Positions 1-6,997 of a stretch of DNA of 15,400 nucleotides are shown here, piece after piece. The position numbers were made by a program, and so were the translations under genes. This DNA is from Oscillospiraceae bacterium. Its GTDB lineage: Bacteria; Bacillota; Clostridia; Oscillospirales; Oscillospiraceae. A model generated the notes under the pieces. The model was not told where the DNA came from. It made no database searches and worked only from the letters and a program-made list of their open reading frames with translations. Position 1 is the first letter of the stretch, and each line of letters opens with the position of its first letter. The stretch spans positions 1-15,400 of the forward strand of contig JAEETR010000103.1 of NCBI GenBank assembly GCA_016286595.1, written 5' to 3'.

Positions 1-748
1 ACACGTCCTCCTGGCTGGCAAAGGCCATCTCCATATCCAGCTGGTAGAACTCGCCGGGGCTGCGGTCGCCGCGGGAGTCCTCATCCCGGAAGCAGGGGGC
101 GATCTGGAAATAGCGGTCAAAGCCGGAGGTCATCAGCAGCTGCTTGAACTGCTGGGGCGCCTGGGGCAGGGCGTAGAACTTGCCGGGGTGCTTTCTGGCG
201 GGCACCAGATAGTCACGCGCGCCCTCGGGGGAGGAGGCGGTGAGTATGGGGGTGGATATCTCAAGGAAGCCCTCCGCCGTCATGGCGGCGCGGATGGCGG
301 CCACCACGTTGGAGCGCAGGATGATGTTCTTCTTCACCGCGGGGTTGCGCAGGTCCAGGAAGCGGTATTTAAGACGGGTCATCTCGTCGGCTGAGGTGGA
401 GCGGTTGATCTCGAAGGGCAGCTCGTTGTAACGGCAGCGGCCCAGCACCTCTATCTTTTCCGGCACGACCTCGATATCGCCGGTGGCCATGTTGGGGTTC
501 TTGGATGCTCTCTCGCGGACGGTGCCCTCCACGGAGATGGTGCTCTCCTTGTTGAGAGACTTTACGGTGCGCATGATGGCCTCGTCCTCCACCACTATCT
601 GGGTGGTGCCGTAAAAGTCCCGAAGGACCACGAAGGCGAAGTTGCTGCCCACCTCGCGGACGTTCTCCATCCAGCCCACCAGCTTGACGCTCTGGCCGGC
701 GTTTTCAAGGCGGAGCTCGCCGCAGTTATGAGTACGGGATTGAAGCAT
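1..748 (-). CDS. aspS: Aspartyl-tRNA synthetase, N-terminal 249 codons (cut by window edge)
   Basis: Class II aminoacyl-tRNA synthetase that charges tRNA with aspartate in the cytoplasm. The visible part holds the N-terminal OB-fold anticodon-binding domain (about residues 1-105) and the start of the catalytic domain. The latter shows SPEGARDYLVP (about 173-183), LPQAPQQFKQLLM (about 194-206), and the motif 2 region FRDEDSRGDRSPGEFYQLD (about 220-238), with the arginine that contacts ATP and the acceptor end. The GAD insertion, motif 3 and C-terminus lie beyond the window. The start at 748 is preferred because the ribosome binding site lies 10 nt upstream; an in-frame ATG at 757 would sit almost on it. 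The gene follows hisS by 43 bp, the common hisS-aspS operon of Firmicutes. Whether it also charges tRNA-Asn cannot be judged from this fragment. Confidence 0.96.
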   Translation of the reverse strand, partial: MLQSRTHNCGELRLENAGQSVKLVGWMENVREVGSNFAFVVLRDFYGTTQIVVEDEAIMRTVKSLNKESTISVEGTVRERASKNPNMATGDIEVVPEKIEVLGRCRYNELPFEINRSTSADEMTRLKYRFLDLRNPAVKKNIILRSNVVAAIRAAMTAEGFLEISTPILTASSPEGARDYLVPARKHPGKFYALPQAPQQFKQLLMTSGFDRYFQIAPCFRDEDSRGDRSPGEFYQLDMEMAFASQEDV

Positions 749-758
749 GATTGCCATT

Positions 759-764
759 CTCCTT
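759..764 (-). promoter_or_regulatory. Ribosome binding site deciding the aspS start
   Basis: The minus strand reads AAGGAG here. It lies 10 nt before the ATG at 748 but only 1 nt before the alternative in-frame ATG at 757, so it supports the shorter protein. Confidence 0.7.
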
Positions 765-791
765 GTCGTTTTTATCGTACAGGGCCGTCGC

Positions 792-2147
792 TCATTCCTT
801 TATCGGAGCGGCGGCGCGCTTTTTTTCAATGCCTGAGAGCACGTGGGCGATGAGGTCGCCTGTGGTCATAAGCTCCTGGGTACCGGACTCCATGTCCTTG
901 CAGGAGACCATGTTTTTGGCTATCTCGTCCTCGCCCAGCAGCAGCACGTAGGGAATGCCCAGGCGGTTGGCGTAGGTGAGGCGGGCCTTGAATTTTTTGT
1001 TCTCCGTATATATCTGGGTGCGGATGCCCGCTTCCCGGCAGGAGGTGGCCAGCTTGGTGGCGGGGCCCCGGTCGTCGGTCATGGGGATTATGAGCACGTC
1101 GGCGGGGGCGGTGGGCAGCTCGGGATTGAGCATGCCGCAGTCCTCCAGCACGAAGAAAAGCCGCGTAAGGCCGATGGATATGCCCACGCCGGGCAGCTTC
1201 CTGTCGGTGTAATATCCGGCCAGGTCGTCATACCGTCCGCCGGAGCAGATGGAACCCACCTCCGGGTGGTCCAGCATGGTGGTCTCGTACACGGTCCCGG
1301 TGTAGTAGTCAAGGCCCCGGGCGATGGTCAGATCCACGGCGGAGTGGTCCTCGGGCACGCCGAAGTCGCCCAGATATCTCACCACGGTCTTCAGCTCGTC
1401 AAGACCGGTATCGAAAAGCCCGTCCCGGCCGCGATAACTCTCCAGAGCAGATATCACCTGATCGTTGGTGCCCTTTATTGCGATGAAGGCGAGAATATCG
1501 CCGGCGGTATCGCCGGGGATGCCGTAGTCGTCCGTCAGGATGGCCCGGACCTTTTCCGGCCCGATCTTGTCCAGCTTGTCCACCGTGCGCATGATGTCCC
1601 CGGACTTGTCCGCAAGGCCCAGCATGGAGTAGAAGCCGGTGAGTATCTTGCGGTTGTTGACCCTTATCACGAACCGCTCAAGGCCGAGAGAGGTGAAGGC
1701 TTTGTAGATGACGGAGGGTATCTCCGCCTCGTTTATGATGTCAAGAGCCCCGTCGCCGATAACGTCGATATCGCACTGATAGAACTCCCGGAACCTTCCC
1801 CGCTGTGCCCGCTCACCGCGATAGACCTTGCCGGTCTGGAAGCGGCGGAAGGGGAAGGACAGCTCGGAGTAATGCAGAGCCACGTACTTGGCAAGGGGAA
1901 CCGTCAGATCGAAGCGCAGGGAAAGATCGCTGTCGCCCTTGGTGAAGCGGTAGACCTGCTTTTCCGTCTCGCCGCCGCCCTTGGCCAGCAGCACGTCGGA
2001 GGATTCGATAACCGGAGTGTCCAGAGCGGTGAAGCCGTACAGCGCGTAGGTACGGCGCAGCCGCTCCAGCATGTCGTCAAAAGCCGCCTGCCTGTCGGGC
2101 AGCAGCTCCATAAAGCCGGATAGAGTGTGAGGTCTGATGATTTCCAT
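792..2147 (-). CDS. hisS: Histidyl-tRNA synthetase
   Basis: Class II synthetase (451 aa) that attaches histidine to tRNA-His in the cytoplasm. The N-terminal catalytic core shows LRFDLTVPLAKYVA, then motif 2 (FRRFQTGKVYRGERAQRG followed by RFREFYQCDIDVIG). The HisRS-specific histidine-binding motif is RGLDYYTGTVYET, followed by CSGGRYDDL and motif 3 GVGISIGLTRLF. The last ~100 residues form the anticodon-binding domain (VLIIPM...GIRTQIYTENKKFKARLTYANRLGIPYVLLLGEDE, given here in pieces). Length is slightly above the usual 420-430 aa, with a short basic tail. An AAAGG sequence about 8 nt upstream serves as ribosome binding site. The gene has its own promoter and a leader with an intrinsic terminator, so transcription is probably attenuated. 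aspS follows 43 bp downstream and is probably cotranscribed. Confidence 0.97.
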   Translation of the reverse strand: MEIIRPHTLSGFMELLPDRQAAFDDMLERLRRTYALYGFTALDTPVIESSDVLLAKGGGETEKQVYRFTKGDSDLSLRFDLTVPLAKYVALHYSELSFPFRRFQTGKVYRGERAQRGRFREFYQCDIDVIGDGALDIINEAEIPSVIYKAFTSLGLERFVIRVNNRKILTGFYSMLGLADKSGDIMRTVDKLDKIGPEKVRAILTDDYGIPGDTAGDILAFIAIKGTNDQVISALESYRGRDGLFDTGLDELKTVVRYLGDFGVPEDHSAVDLTIARGLDYYTGTVYETTMLDHPEVGSICSGGRYDDLAGYYTDRKLPGVGISIGLTRLFFVLEDCGMLNPELPTAPADVLIIPMTDDRGPATKLATSCREAGIRTQIYTENKKFKARLTYANRLGIPYVLLLGEDEIAKNMVSCKDMESGTQELMTTGDLIAHVLSGIEKKRAAAPIKE

Positions 2148-2165
2148 AGATAATACCTTTAACGT

Positions 2166-2205
2166 AAAAAATGAAAAGCTCTCGCCTTACGGGGCGGGAG
2201 CTTTT
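2166..2205 (-). terminator. Intrinsic terminator inside the hisS 5' leader
   Basis: On the minus strand a 13-bp stem (2205-2193 with 2186-2174, one G-T wobble) closes a 6-nt loop. It ends in CTTTTCATTTTTT, a good U-rich tail. It lies between the hisS promoter and the hisS start codon, so transcripts from that promoter must pass it. It could also stop read-through from mgsA, which ends at 2310 with no terminator of its own. Confidence 0.8.
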
Positions 2206-2266
2206 ACTCACGCCGGACACATACCGTTCCGGCCTGACGCAGATATCCCGAACAAGGCGACACAAT
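2174..2266 (-). ncRNA. hisS leader RNA with mutually exclusive hairpins (candidate attenuator)
   Basis: The predicted transcript starts near 2266. It can form a hairpin with arms 2233-2228 and 2217-2212 (GCCGGA/TCCGGC, 10-nt loop). Arm 2214-2207 (GGCGTGAG) can alternatively pair with 2200-2193 (CTCCCGCC), giving 7 of 8 pairs around a 6-nt loop. That pairing would occupy the 5' arm of the terminator at 2174-2205. The upstream hairpin and this antiterminator share bases 2212-2214, so they compete. No T-box consensus (AGGGTGG.ACCGC) is present and the leader is too short for a T-box. The ligand or trigger is unknown. The structure is seen directly; the regulatory role is inferred. Confidence 0.5.
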
Positions 2267-2272
2267 ACATTG

Positions 2273-2300
2273 ATTATATACCGCCGGGGATATTTGTCAA
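2273..2300 (-). promoter_or_regulatory. Consensus sigma-A promoter for hisS-aspS
   Basis: The minus strand has a perfect -35 TTGACA (2300-2295), a 16-bp spacer and a perfect -10 TATAAT (2278-2273). Transcription is expected to start near 2266, about 119 nt before the hisS ATG. Confidence 0.85.
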
Positions 2301-2309
2301 ATTCTTTTG

Positions 2310-2720
2310 TTATTTTCCGCTCTTTTTGGGGTTTACGATGTCACGCCAGTCAAGCATGCCGTCCTTCAGACCGCGGATAAGCACCTCGGCGGTGGCTATG
2401 TTGGTGGCGAAGGGCACGTTCTGCTGATCGCACAGGCGGCAAATCTCCGTGACCTCCTTGTAGCTCTCTTTTCCGGAGGGGTCGGAGAGGAATATGACCA
2501 TATCGAGCTCGTTGTAGGAGATGCGGGCGCCTATCTGCTGGTCGCCGCCCTGCTTGCAGGACATGTACAGCGTGATGGGCAGGCCGGTGGCCTCCATCAC
2601 GAGCCGGCCGGTGGTGTTGGTGGCGCAGATATTGTGCTCTGCCAGAATACCGCAGTATGCGATGCAGAAATCCACCATGAGGTCTTTTTTTCTGTCATGG
2701 GCCATAAGTGCTATATTCAT
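2310..2720 (-). CDS. mgsA: Methylglyoxal synthase, divergent
   Basis: MgsA converts dihydroxyacetone phosphate to methylglyoxal and phosphate, a glycolytic bypass in the cytoplasm. The 136-aa protein has the family length and keeps the N-terminal MAHD (H8, D9), the TNTTGRL phosphate-binding turn (34-40), GGDQQIGA with the catalytic base Asp60, and DP at 80-81. Three family features are altered. The usual SGP.GGDQQ reads SCKQGGDQQ. The ATGTTG turn reads ATNTTG. The PH(D/E)PDV loop that supplies the active-site histidine and aspartate (His98 and Asp101 in E. coli) is replaced by SGKESYKEV and is one residue shorter. Activity may therefore be changed. A GAGGAGG ribosome binding site lies 10 nt upstream. 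The gene follows minD by 21 bp, as in the Firmicutes mre/min cluster that often ends in mgsA. Confidence 0.88.
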   Translation of the reverse strand: MNIALMAHDRKKDLMVDFCIAYCGILAEHNICATNTTGRLVMEATGLPITLYMSCKQGGDQQIGARISYNELDMVIFLSDPSGKESYKEVTEICRLCDQQNVPFATNIATAEVLIRGLKDGMLDWRDIVNPKKSGK

Positions 2721-2741
2721 TACGCCGCGTCCTCCTCAGAT

Positions 2742-3482
2742 CTATTTCAGTTCCAGCGGGACCTTCTCGCCGGAGATCCTTCCCGCAATGTTTTTAAACT
2801 CCTCCCAGGCGTACCTTGCGCCGAAATCGATGAGAGGCTTTTCAAGATTTGCCGCCAGCTGTACGGAATCGTCCTCCATCACCACGCCGATGAGCCGGGC
2901 GCCGACGGCGTCTATGGCGTCGTCCAGCGTGGCCTTGAGCCTTTTCAGCTTTCTGGGAGACAGCCGGTTTATGATGAGCCGCACGTTTCCGACGCCCAGC
3001 CTGCGCAGTTCCATGACGGCCCGCTGGCCGTCTCTCAGGCTGGTGGCGTCGCCGGTGGCGACGATGATGCCCATGTCCGCGCCGGAGGCGGCCAGCCGGA
3101 AGCCGGGGCCTATGCCCGCCGGGGCGTCGATGATGCAGTAGTCGTAATCGTCCCTTGCCCGGCTGACGAGCTCCGCCATGCCGTCGGGCGATATGTCCTC
3201 CGCGCCGAGGGCAGAGGGGGCGGGGAGGAGAAAGAGGTTTTCTATGTCGGGATGGGCCGCGGCGGCCTCTTCAAGGGTCATGCGGCCGCTCGTCACGTCG
3301 GACAGGTCGGTGACCGCCGTATCCGTCATGCCCAGCACCAGATCCAGATTGCGAAGGGCGATGTCGCAGTCGATGCACAGCACTGTGTGACCGCCCCGGG
3401 CAAGGAAGGAGGCTATGGCGCCGGCGCAGGTGGTCTTTCCGGTGCCGCCCTTGCCGGATGCGATGACGATTACCTGTCCCAT
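2742..3482 (-). CDS. minD: MinD-like septum-site ATPase without membrane-targeting tail
   Basis: A 246-aa deviant-Walker ATPase of the MinD/ParA family. In known systems MinD-ATP dimerises on the membrane and recruits the division inhibitor MinC. The P-loop reads SGKGGTGKTT near the N-terminus with the signature lysine. The MinD-type switch region DCDIALRNLDLVLGM follows, then DYCIIDAPAGIG (Walker B area) and IINRLSPRKLKRLK. The protein ends at EKVPLELK, so the C-terminal amphipathic helix that anchors MinD (for example KKGFLKRLFGG in E. coli) is missing. No shifted frame after the stop supplies it. The start at 3482 is chosen from an ideal ribosome binding site 5 nt upstream; an ATG five codons earlier would overlap that site. 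minC and minE are not adjacent. It could be another MinD/ParA subfamily, though gene order next to PBP2 and mgsA favours MinD. Confidence 0.87.
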   Translation of the reverse strand: MGQVIVIASGKGGTGKTTCAGAIASFLARGGHTVLCIDCDIALRNLDLVLGMTDTAVTDLSDVTSGRMTLEEAAAAHPDIENLFLLPAPSALGAEDISPDGMAELVSRARDDYDYCIIDAPAGIGPGFRLAASGADMGIIVATGDATSLRDGQRAVMELRRLGVGNVRLIINRLSPRKLKRLKATLDDAIDAVGARLIGVVMEDDSVQLAANLEKPLIDFGARYAWEEFKNIAGRISGEKVPLELK

Positions 3483-3487
3483 GTTGC

Positions 3488-3494
3488 CCTCCTT
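3488..3494 (-). promoter_or_regulatory. Ribosome binding site deciding the minD start
   Basis: A full AAGGAGG on the minus strand sits 5 nt before ATG 3482. The upstream in-frame ATG at 3497 begins directly before this site and would make it part of the coding region, so the longer start is unlikely. Confidence 0.8.
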
Positions 3495-3508
3495 CAATGA
3501 TGGTTATC

Positions 3509-3537
3509 ATTATAAACGAAATTGGAATTTATTTCAA
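3509..3537 (-). promoter_or_regulatory. Promoter for minD-mgsA
   Basis: The minus strand shows TTGAAA (3537-3532), a 17-bp spacer and a perfect TATAAT (3514-3509). It lies in the 85-bp AT-rich gap between the PBP2 stop and minD. minD-mgsA can therefore be transcribed separately from the mre/PBP2 operon. No terminator hairpin was seen after PBP2, so read-through is also possible. Confidence 0.8.
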
Positions 3538-3567
3538 GTGATTTTTTGGTGATTGTGCGTATACGGC

Positions 3568-5634
3568 TCAATCCGCCAGACCGTTATCGGAGTACAGACC
3601 GGCGCTCTCGGCGCCCTTGGTGAAGTAGGCGTCCATTATATCCCGGGCGCAGGTACTGATGGCGGAGCCGGAGCCGCCGTTCTCGACAACGACGGCGATG
3701 GCTATCTCCGGCTTGTCCGCGGGAGCGTAGCACACGAACACGCCGGTGTTGACCTTCTTCGTGTCTGACTGGACCGTGCCGGTCTTGGCCGCCACGGGCA
3801 CCTTGTAGTTCTTGAAGACGGAGGAGGCGGTGCCCTTTGAGGCCACGGCCCTCATGCCCTGCTGGAGAAGGCCGATGAAGCCGGTCTCCTCGTCCTCGAT
3901 GACGTTGAGTATCTCGGGGGAGTTGTTCTCCACGATGACGGAGTAGTCGCCGCTGGTGACGTATTTCAGCAGCGTGGCGGCGTAGTGGGTGCCGCCGTTG
4001 GCGATGGTGGCCACGTAGTTGGCTATCTGCACGGGGGTGAACATGTTGTGGCCCTGGCCGATGGAGGCCAGCAGCGTGTCGGCGGACCACCAGCCCTCGT
4101 TGAGGGCCTCCTGCTTGTACTCGGGGGTGGCGGCGTGACCGGAGACCTCGCTTATCTCAAGGCCCGTTTTCTCGCCGAGACCGAATTCAAGCGCGGCGTT
4201 GGATATGGCCCTGGCGCCCATCCAGTCGCCGATGGTGTAGAAGAAGTAGTTGCAGGAGTAACACAGCGCCCCCACCACGTCCAGCATGCCGTGGGATACG
4301 GGAGACCAGCAGGAGGGCTGATAGTCGGGGAATGCGGTGTAGGTGTGTTCGTCGTATATGGTGGTCAGGGGCGTGATGCTGCCCTGATGGAGGGCGGCGT
4401 AGGCCGTGACCATCTTGAAGGTGGAGCCGGGGTTGTAGGTGCCCTGAGTGGCCCGGTTGAAAAGCGGCTTGGCCGGGTCGGAGTTCAGCACACCGGCGTT
4501 TATGCGGTAGGTGGACAGGTCGAAGGTGGGATAACTGGCCATGGCCAGCACCTCGCCGGTGTTCACGTCCATCAGCACCACGGCGCCGCCCTCGGCCAAA
4601 TCCATGGCCTCGTCCTCGCTGACCTTGGCGTTCTCGGCCTCGCGCTCGGCGTTTATGGAGTTTATGGTGGACCGGAGGGCCGCCTCCGCGGCCTTCTGCA
4701 GATTCAGGTCGATGGTGAGGTACACGTTGTTGCCCGCCTGGGCCTGGGAGTTCACCACGACGCCCGTCACGGCGCCGGAGGAATCGGTATAGGTGGTCAC
4801 GGACCCGTCGATGCCGTGGAGCTGATCCTCGAAACCGGCCTCGGCGCCGGTCTTGCCCACGTAGTCGTTAATGTCGTAGCCCTTGTCCTTGTACAGGGCG
4901 AACTCCTCTTCCGAGGATATGCGCCCTGTCACGCCGATGACGTGGGCGGCCAGATCCGTGTAGTACCGCCGCACGGACGCTGTCTCAACGGTGACGCAGC
5001 CGAAGTTGCGCTGCAGCACCAGCGTGATGAAATCCACGTCCACGTCCGAGGCGAACACGTAGTCGGTGGTGTTGACTATCACGCGGATCTCCAGCTCGTA
5101 GCGCACGCCGATGATCTTCCGGGCGTCCGCCGGGGCCATGGTGTAGCTTATCCTGTAATGCTCCCGCATCCACTCTATGAGCTGGGGAGCGGTTATGTTC
5201 TTGCTGAGATTGAAGTACTTTATGTAGGCGTCAAGTCTCGTGCGCTGGGACTGGGACATGTCCGCAAGATAGTCGAAGGGGGCGCTGGAGGTGACGGGAA
5301 AGGTGTCGGTGTACTCCGTGCCGCAGGACACGGCGTCCTGTATGAGGGTGTAGACTATCTCGTTGGCGTTGCCGCTGTTGAGCATCTGCAGACGGTTTAT
5401 GGACACGTTGTACACCGTCTCGTCGGCGGCGAGGATGGTGCCGTTGCGGTCGAGGATGGAACCCCGGGTGGCATAGACCACGCTGTCGGAAGCCACGATG
5501 CCGGCGTTCTTCTCCACGTAGCTGTCGCCCTCCACTATCTGCAGACGGTAGAGCGTGGAGCCGTAGATGGACAGCAGGCCCGCTATTATTATGAATATCA
5601 CGACTATTCTCGACGTTCGTAGGAATTTATCCAT
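3568..5634 (-). CDS. mrdA: Penicillin-binding protein 2, elongation transpeptidase
   Basis: Class B penicillin-binding protein (688 aa) that cross-links peptidoglycan during side-wall synthesis, partner of MreC/MreD and a SEDS glycosyltransferase. A cytoplasmic tail and one membrane anchor (about residues 9-30) are followed by the PBP dimer domain (LQIVEGDSYV, RGSILDRNGTILA near 57-69). The transpeptidase domain starts around 310. Catalytic motifs are complete: S404-T-F-K407, S460-C-N462 and K617-T-G619. The start at 5634 overlaps the end of mreD by 8 nt (ATGGATAA) behind an AAAGGGG ribosome binding site, which suggests translational coupling. An upstream in-frame ATG at 5760 would only translate mreD sequence in the wrong frame. 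rodA, the usual SEDS partner, is not beside it. PBP2 rather than a division PBP3 is supported by the mreC-mreD context. Confidence 0.95.
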   Translation of the reverse strand: MDKFLRTSRIVVIFIIIAGLLSIYGSTLYRLQIVEGDSYVEKNAGIVASDSVVYATRGSILDRNGTILAADETVYNVSINRLQMLNSGNANEIVYTLIQDAVSCGTEYTDTFPVTSSAPFDYLADMSQSQRTRLDAYIKYFNLSKNITAPQLIEWMREHYRISYTMAPADARKIIGVRYELEIRVIVNTTDYVFASDVDVDFITLVLQRNFGCVTVETASVRRYYTDLAAHVIGVTGRISSEEEFALYKDKGYDINDYVGKTGAEAGFEDQLHGIDGSVTTYTDSSGAVTGVVVNSQAQAGNNVYLTIDLNLQKAAEAALRSTINSINAEREAENAKVSEDEAMDLAEGGAVVLMDVNTGEVLAMASYPTFDLSTYRINAGVLNSDPAKPLFNRATQGTYNPGSTFKMVTAYAALHQGSITPLTTIYDEHTYTAFPDYQPSCWSPVSHGMLDVVGALCYSCNYFFYTIGDWMGARAISNAALEFGLGEKTGLEISEVSGHAATPEYKQEALNEGWWSADTLLASIGQGHNMFTPVQIANYVATIANGGTHYAATLLKYVTSGDYSVIVENNSPEILNVIEDEETGFIGLLQQGMRAVASKGTASSVFKNYKVPVAAKTGTVQSDTKKVNTGVFVCYAPADKPEIAIAVVVENGGSGSAISTCARDIMDAYFTKGAESAGLYSDNGLAD

Positions 5635-6151
5635 TGTAGCCCCTTTCAAAGCCGGAAACGGCCGATACGAGCCTGTTGAAGTAGTAGATCGGCAGTGAGA
5701 ATATGAGGGAGGCCAGGGTCTGCCGCAGCGCCGTGGGCATAAGGCGCGGCACGGGCACACCCTGCAGCATCACGAGGGAGAACATCTGCGCGCCGGCGCA
5801 CAGCACCAGCACGGCGGCGCAGCCGATCATGAAAGTGAAAACGTTTCTGACGACCAGCGTCTGAGCCGCCCTGCCAACAATGAGACCGCAGGCGGTCAGC
5901 AGAAGAGTGAAGAGGATGGCCGGGGAGTTCATTGAAACGTCGCACAGTATCCCCGCCGCAAGGCCGAAAACGGCCCCCTTCATCTCGTCGGTGAGCAGAG
6001 CATAGCTCACCACGGCTATGGGCAGCAGCAGCGGCCGGACGCCCAGTATGAGTATCCGGGAGAACACCATGGACTGCAGCACGAACACGATGAGCATGAA
6101 AAGCGCCGCCGCGATTATGGAGAATATATAGTTTTTGCGGAGCTTTGACAT
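5627..6151 (-). CDS. mreD: Rod shape-determining membrane protein MreD
   Basis: A 174-aa integral membrane protein of the MreD family, part of the elongasome with MreC and PBP2. It is almost wholly hydrophobic, with about five to six predicted membrane segments (roughly residues 9-30, 34-52, 58-75, 80-98, 103-126 and 142-160). A basic N-terminus (MSKLRKNY) fits an inside orientation. Sequence identity is weak, as is usual for MreD, so the call leans on hydrophobicity, length and position between mreC and PBP2. It begins 9 bp after the mreC stop, with a GAGGT ribosome binding site in that gap, and its last codons overlap the PBP2 start. The family lacks catalytic residues; its role is structural. 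Confidence 0.88.
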   Translation of the reverse strand: MSKLRKNYIFSIIAAALFMLIVFVLQSMVFSRILILGVRPLLLPIAVVSYALLTDEMKGAVFGLAAGILCDVSMNSPAILFTLLLTACGLIVGRAAQTLVVRNVFTFMIGCAAVLVLCAGAQMFSLVMLQGVPVPRLMPTALRQTLASLIFSLPIYYFNRLVSAVSGFERGYNG

Positions 6152-6160
6152 GGCCTGACC

Positions 6161-6997
6161 TCAGTCGGAAACTTCGAATTCCGTGATGATATATACGTGG
6201 GAGAGGTTGTCTATATCTGCGGAGGGGTTTATCCGGGCGTACACGCCCAGACCGGAGGCGGGCGTCACCACCTCGCTGACGGTGCCGATTACGAGTCCCT
6301 TGGGGTAAGCGCCGCCCTTGCCGGAGGTGACGACGGTGCAGCCCGTCATAACGCCCTCGATGTTCTGGATGTAGGAGAGCCTCATCTGCCCGTCCTGGAA
6401 GGCGTCGAAATCCCCCTCGGCCACGGCGGTCTCGCCGGTCTCGTACACCAGCGCGCCGATGTTCATCGTGGTGTCGATTATGGTGGTCACGGTGGCGGAC
6501 ATTGAACTCACGGAGGTGACGCGGCCCACCAGATAGCCCGTCTCGGTGATTACGCTGTCCCCGGGGCTGACCTCCGTCTCACCGTCAAGGTTCACGGTAA
6601 AGGAGGAGGCCCAGTTGGAGGAGGTCCAGGATATTATGGTGGCGGAGGTCAGGGTGTAGTCGGTGTGCTTCGTGGCGAAGCCCAGCAGCTTGTGAAGGCG
6701 TTCGTTCTCCTCGCTGATCTCGGAGTACTCCCGGTAGTCGTCCTCCAGGCGGGCCACCCGGGCCTTCAGCTCCTCGTTTTCCTCCACCAGCCTGTCGTAG
6801 CGATAGGCCAGATTGTAGACCCTCTCGAAGCCGTCCACAACGGTGGTCATGGCCCGCCGCAGCGGGGCAAAGGCGGGGGAGAGCGTCCTGTTGGCCAGAT
6901 CGGACCCGGAGGAGCCTGCCGCTATCGACACGATGGATACCAGCACTATCACGAGAGCGGCAAGTACGATATACGTGCTTTTCTTTTTGAAACTCAT
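6161..6997 (-). CDS. mreC: Rod shape-determining protein MreC
   Basis: A 278-aa bitopic membrane protein that links the cytoplasmic shape machinery to PBP2 outside the membrane. A basic tail (MSFKKKS) precedes one membrane segment (about 8-28). A predicted coiled coil follows (about 65-105, with YDRLVEENEELKARVARLED and SEENERLHKLLGF), which mediates dimerisation. The remainder is the extracellular double beta-barrel (ATIISWTSSNWASSFTVNLD, GYLVGRVTSV, VVTSGKGGAYPKGLVIGTV), typical of MreC. Length matches the family (about 280-290 aa). Its ATG overlaps the maf stop by 4 nt (ATGA), so the two are translationally coupled. The same frame is open further upstream to 7435, but that stretch is maf read out of frame. 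mreB, normally just upstream, is absent here. Confidence 0.95.
   Translation of the reverse strand: MSFKKKSTYIVLAALVIVLVSIVSIAAGSSGSDLANRTLSPAFAPLRRAMTTVVDGFERVYNLAYRYDRLVEENEELKARVARLEDDYREYSEISEENERLHKLLGFATKHTDYTLTSATIISWTSSNWASSFTVNLDGETEVSPGDSVITETGYLVGRVTSVSSMSATVTTIIDTTMNIGALVYETGETAVAEGDFDAFQDGQMRLSYIQNIEGVMTGCTVVTSGKGGAYPKGLVIGTVSEVVTPASGLGVYARINPSADIDNLSHVYIITEFEVSD

Noticed and set aside
843..2123. Plus-strand open frame of 426 codons opposite hisS
   Set aside because: It mirrors the HisRS coding sequence and shows no family signature; the minus strand has clear HisRS motifs. Another shadow frame, at 2307-3500, was rejected for the same reason.
2208..2270. Possible 20-codon leader peptide (ATG at 2270) before hisS
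   Set aside because: The ATG lies 3 nt after the -10 element, upstream of the expected transcript start. It has no ribosome binding site and contains no histidine codons, so it is unlikely to be an attenuator peptide.
3985..5622. Plus-strand open frame of 545 codons opposite PBP2
   Set aside because: Its translation is glycine, valine and histidine rich with no domain, and the opposite strand encodes a complete PBP2 with all motifs. It is a GC-driven shadow frame.
5635..5760. N-terminal extension of PBP2
   Set aside because: It is mreD sequence read out of frame. The start at 5634 has a ribosome binding site and directly precedes the membrane anchor.
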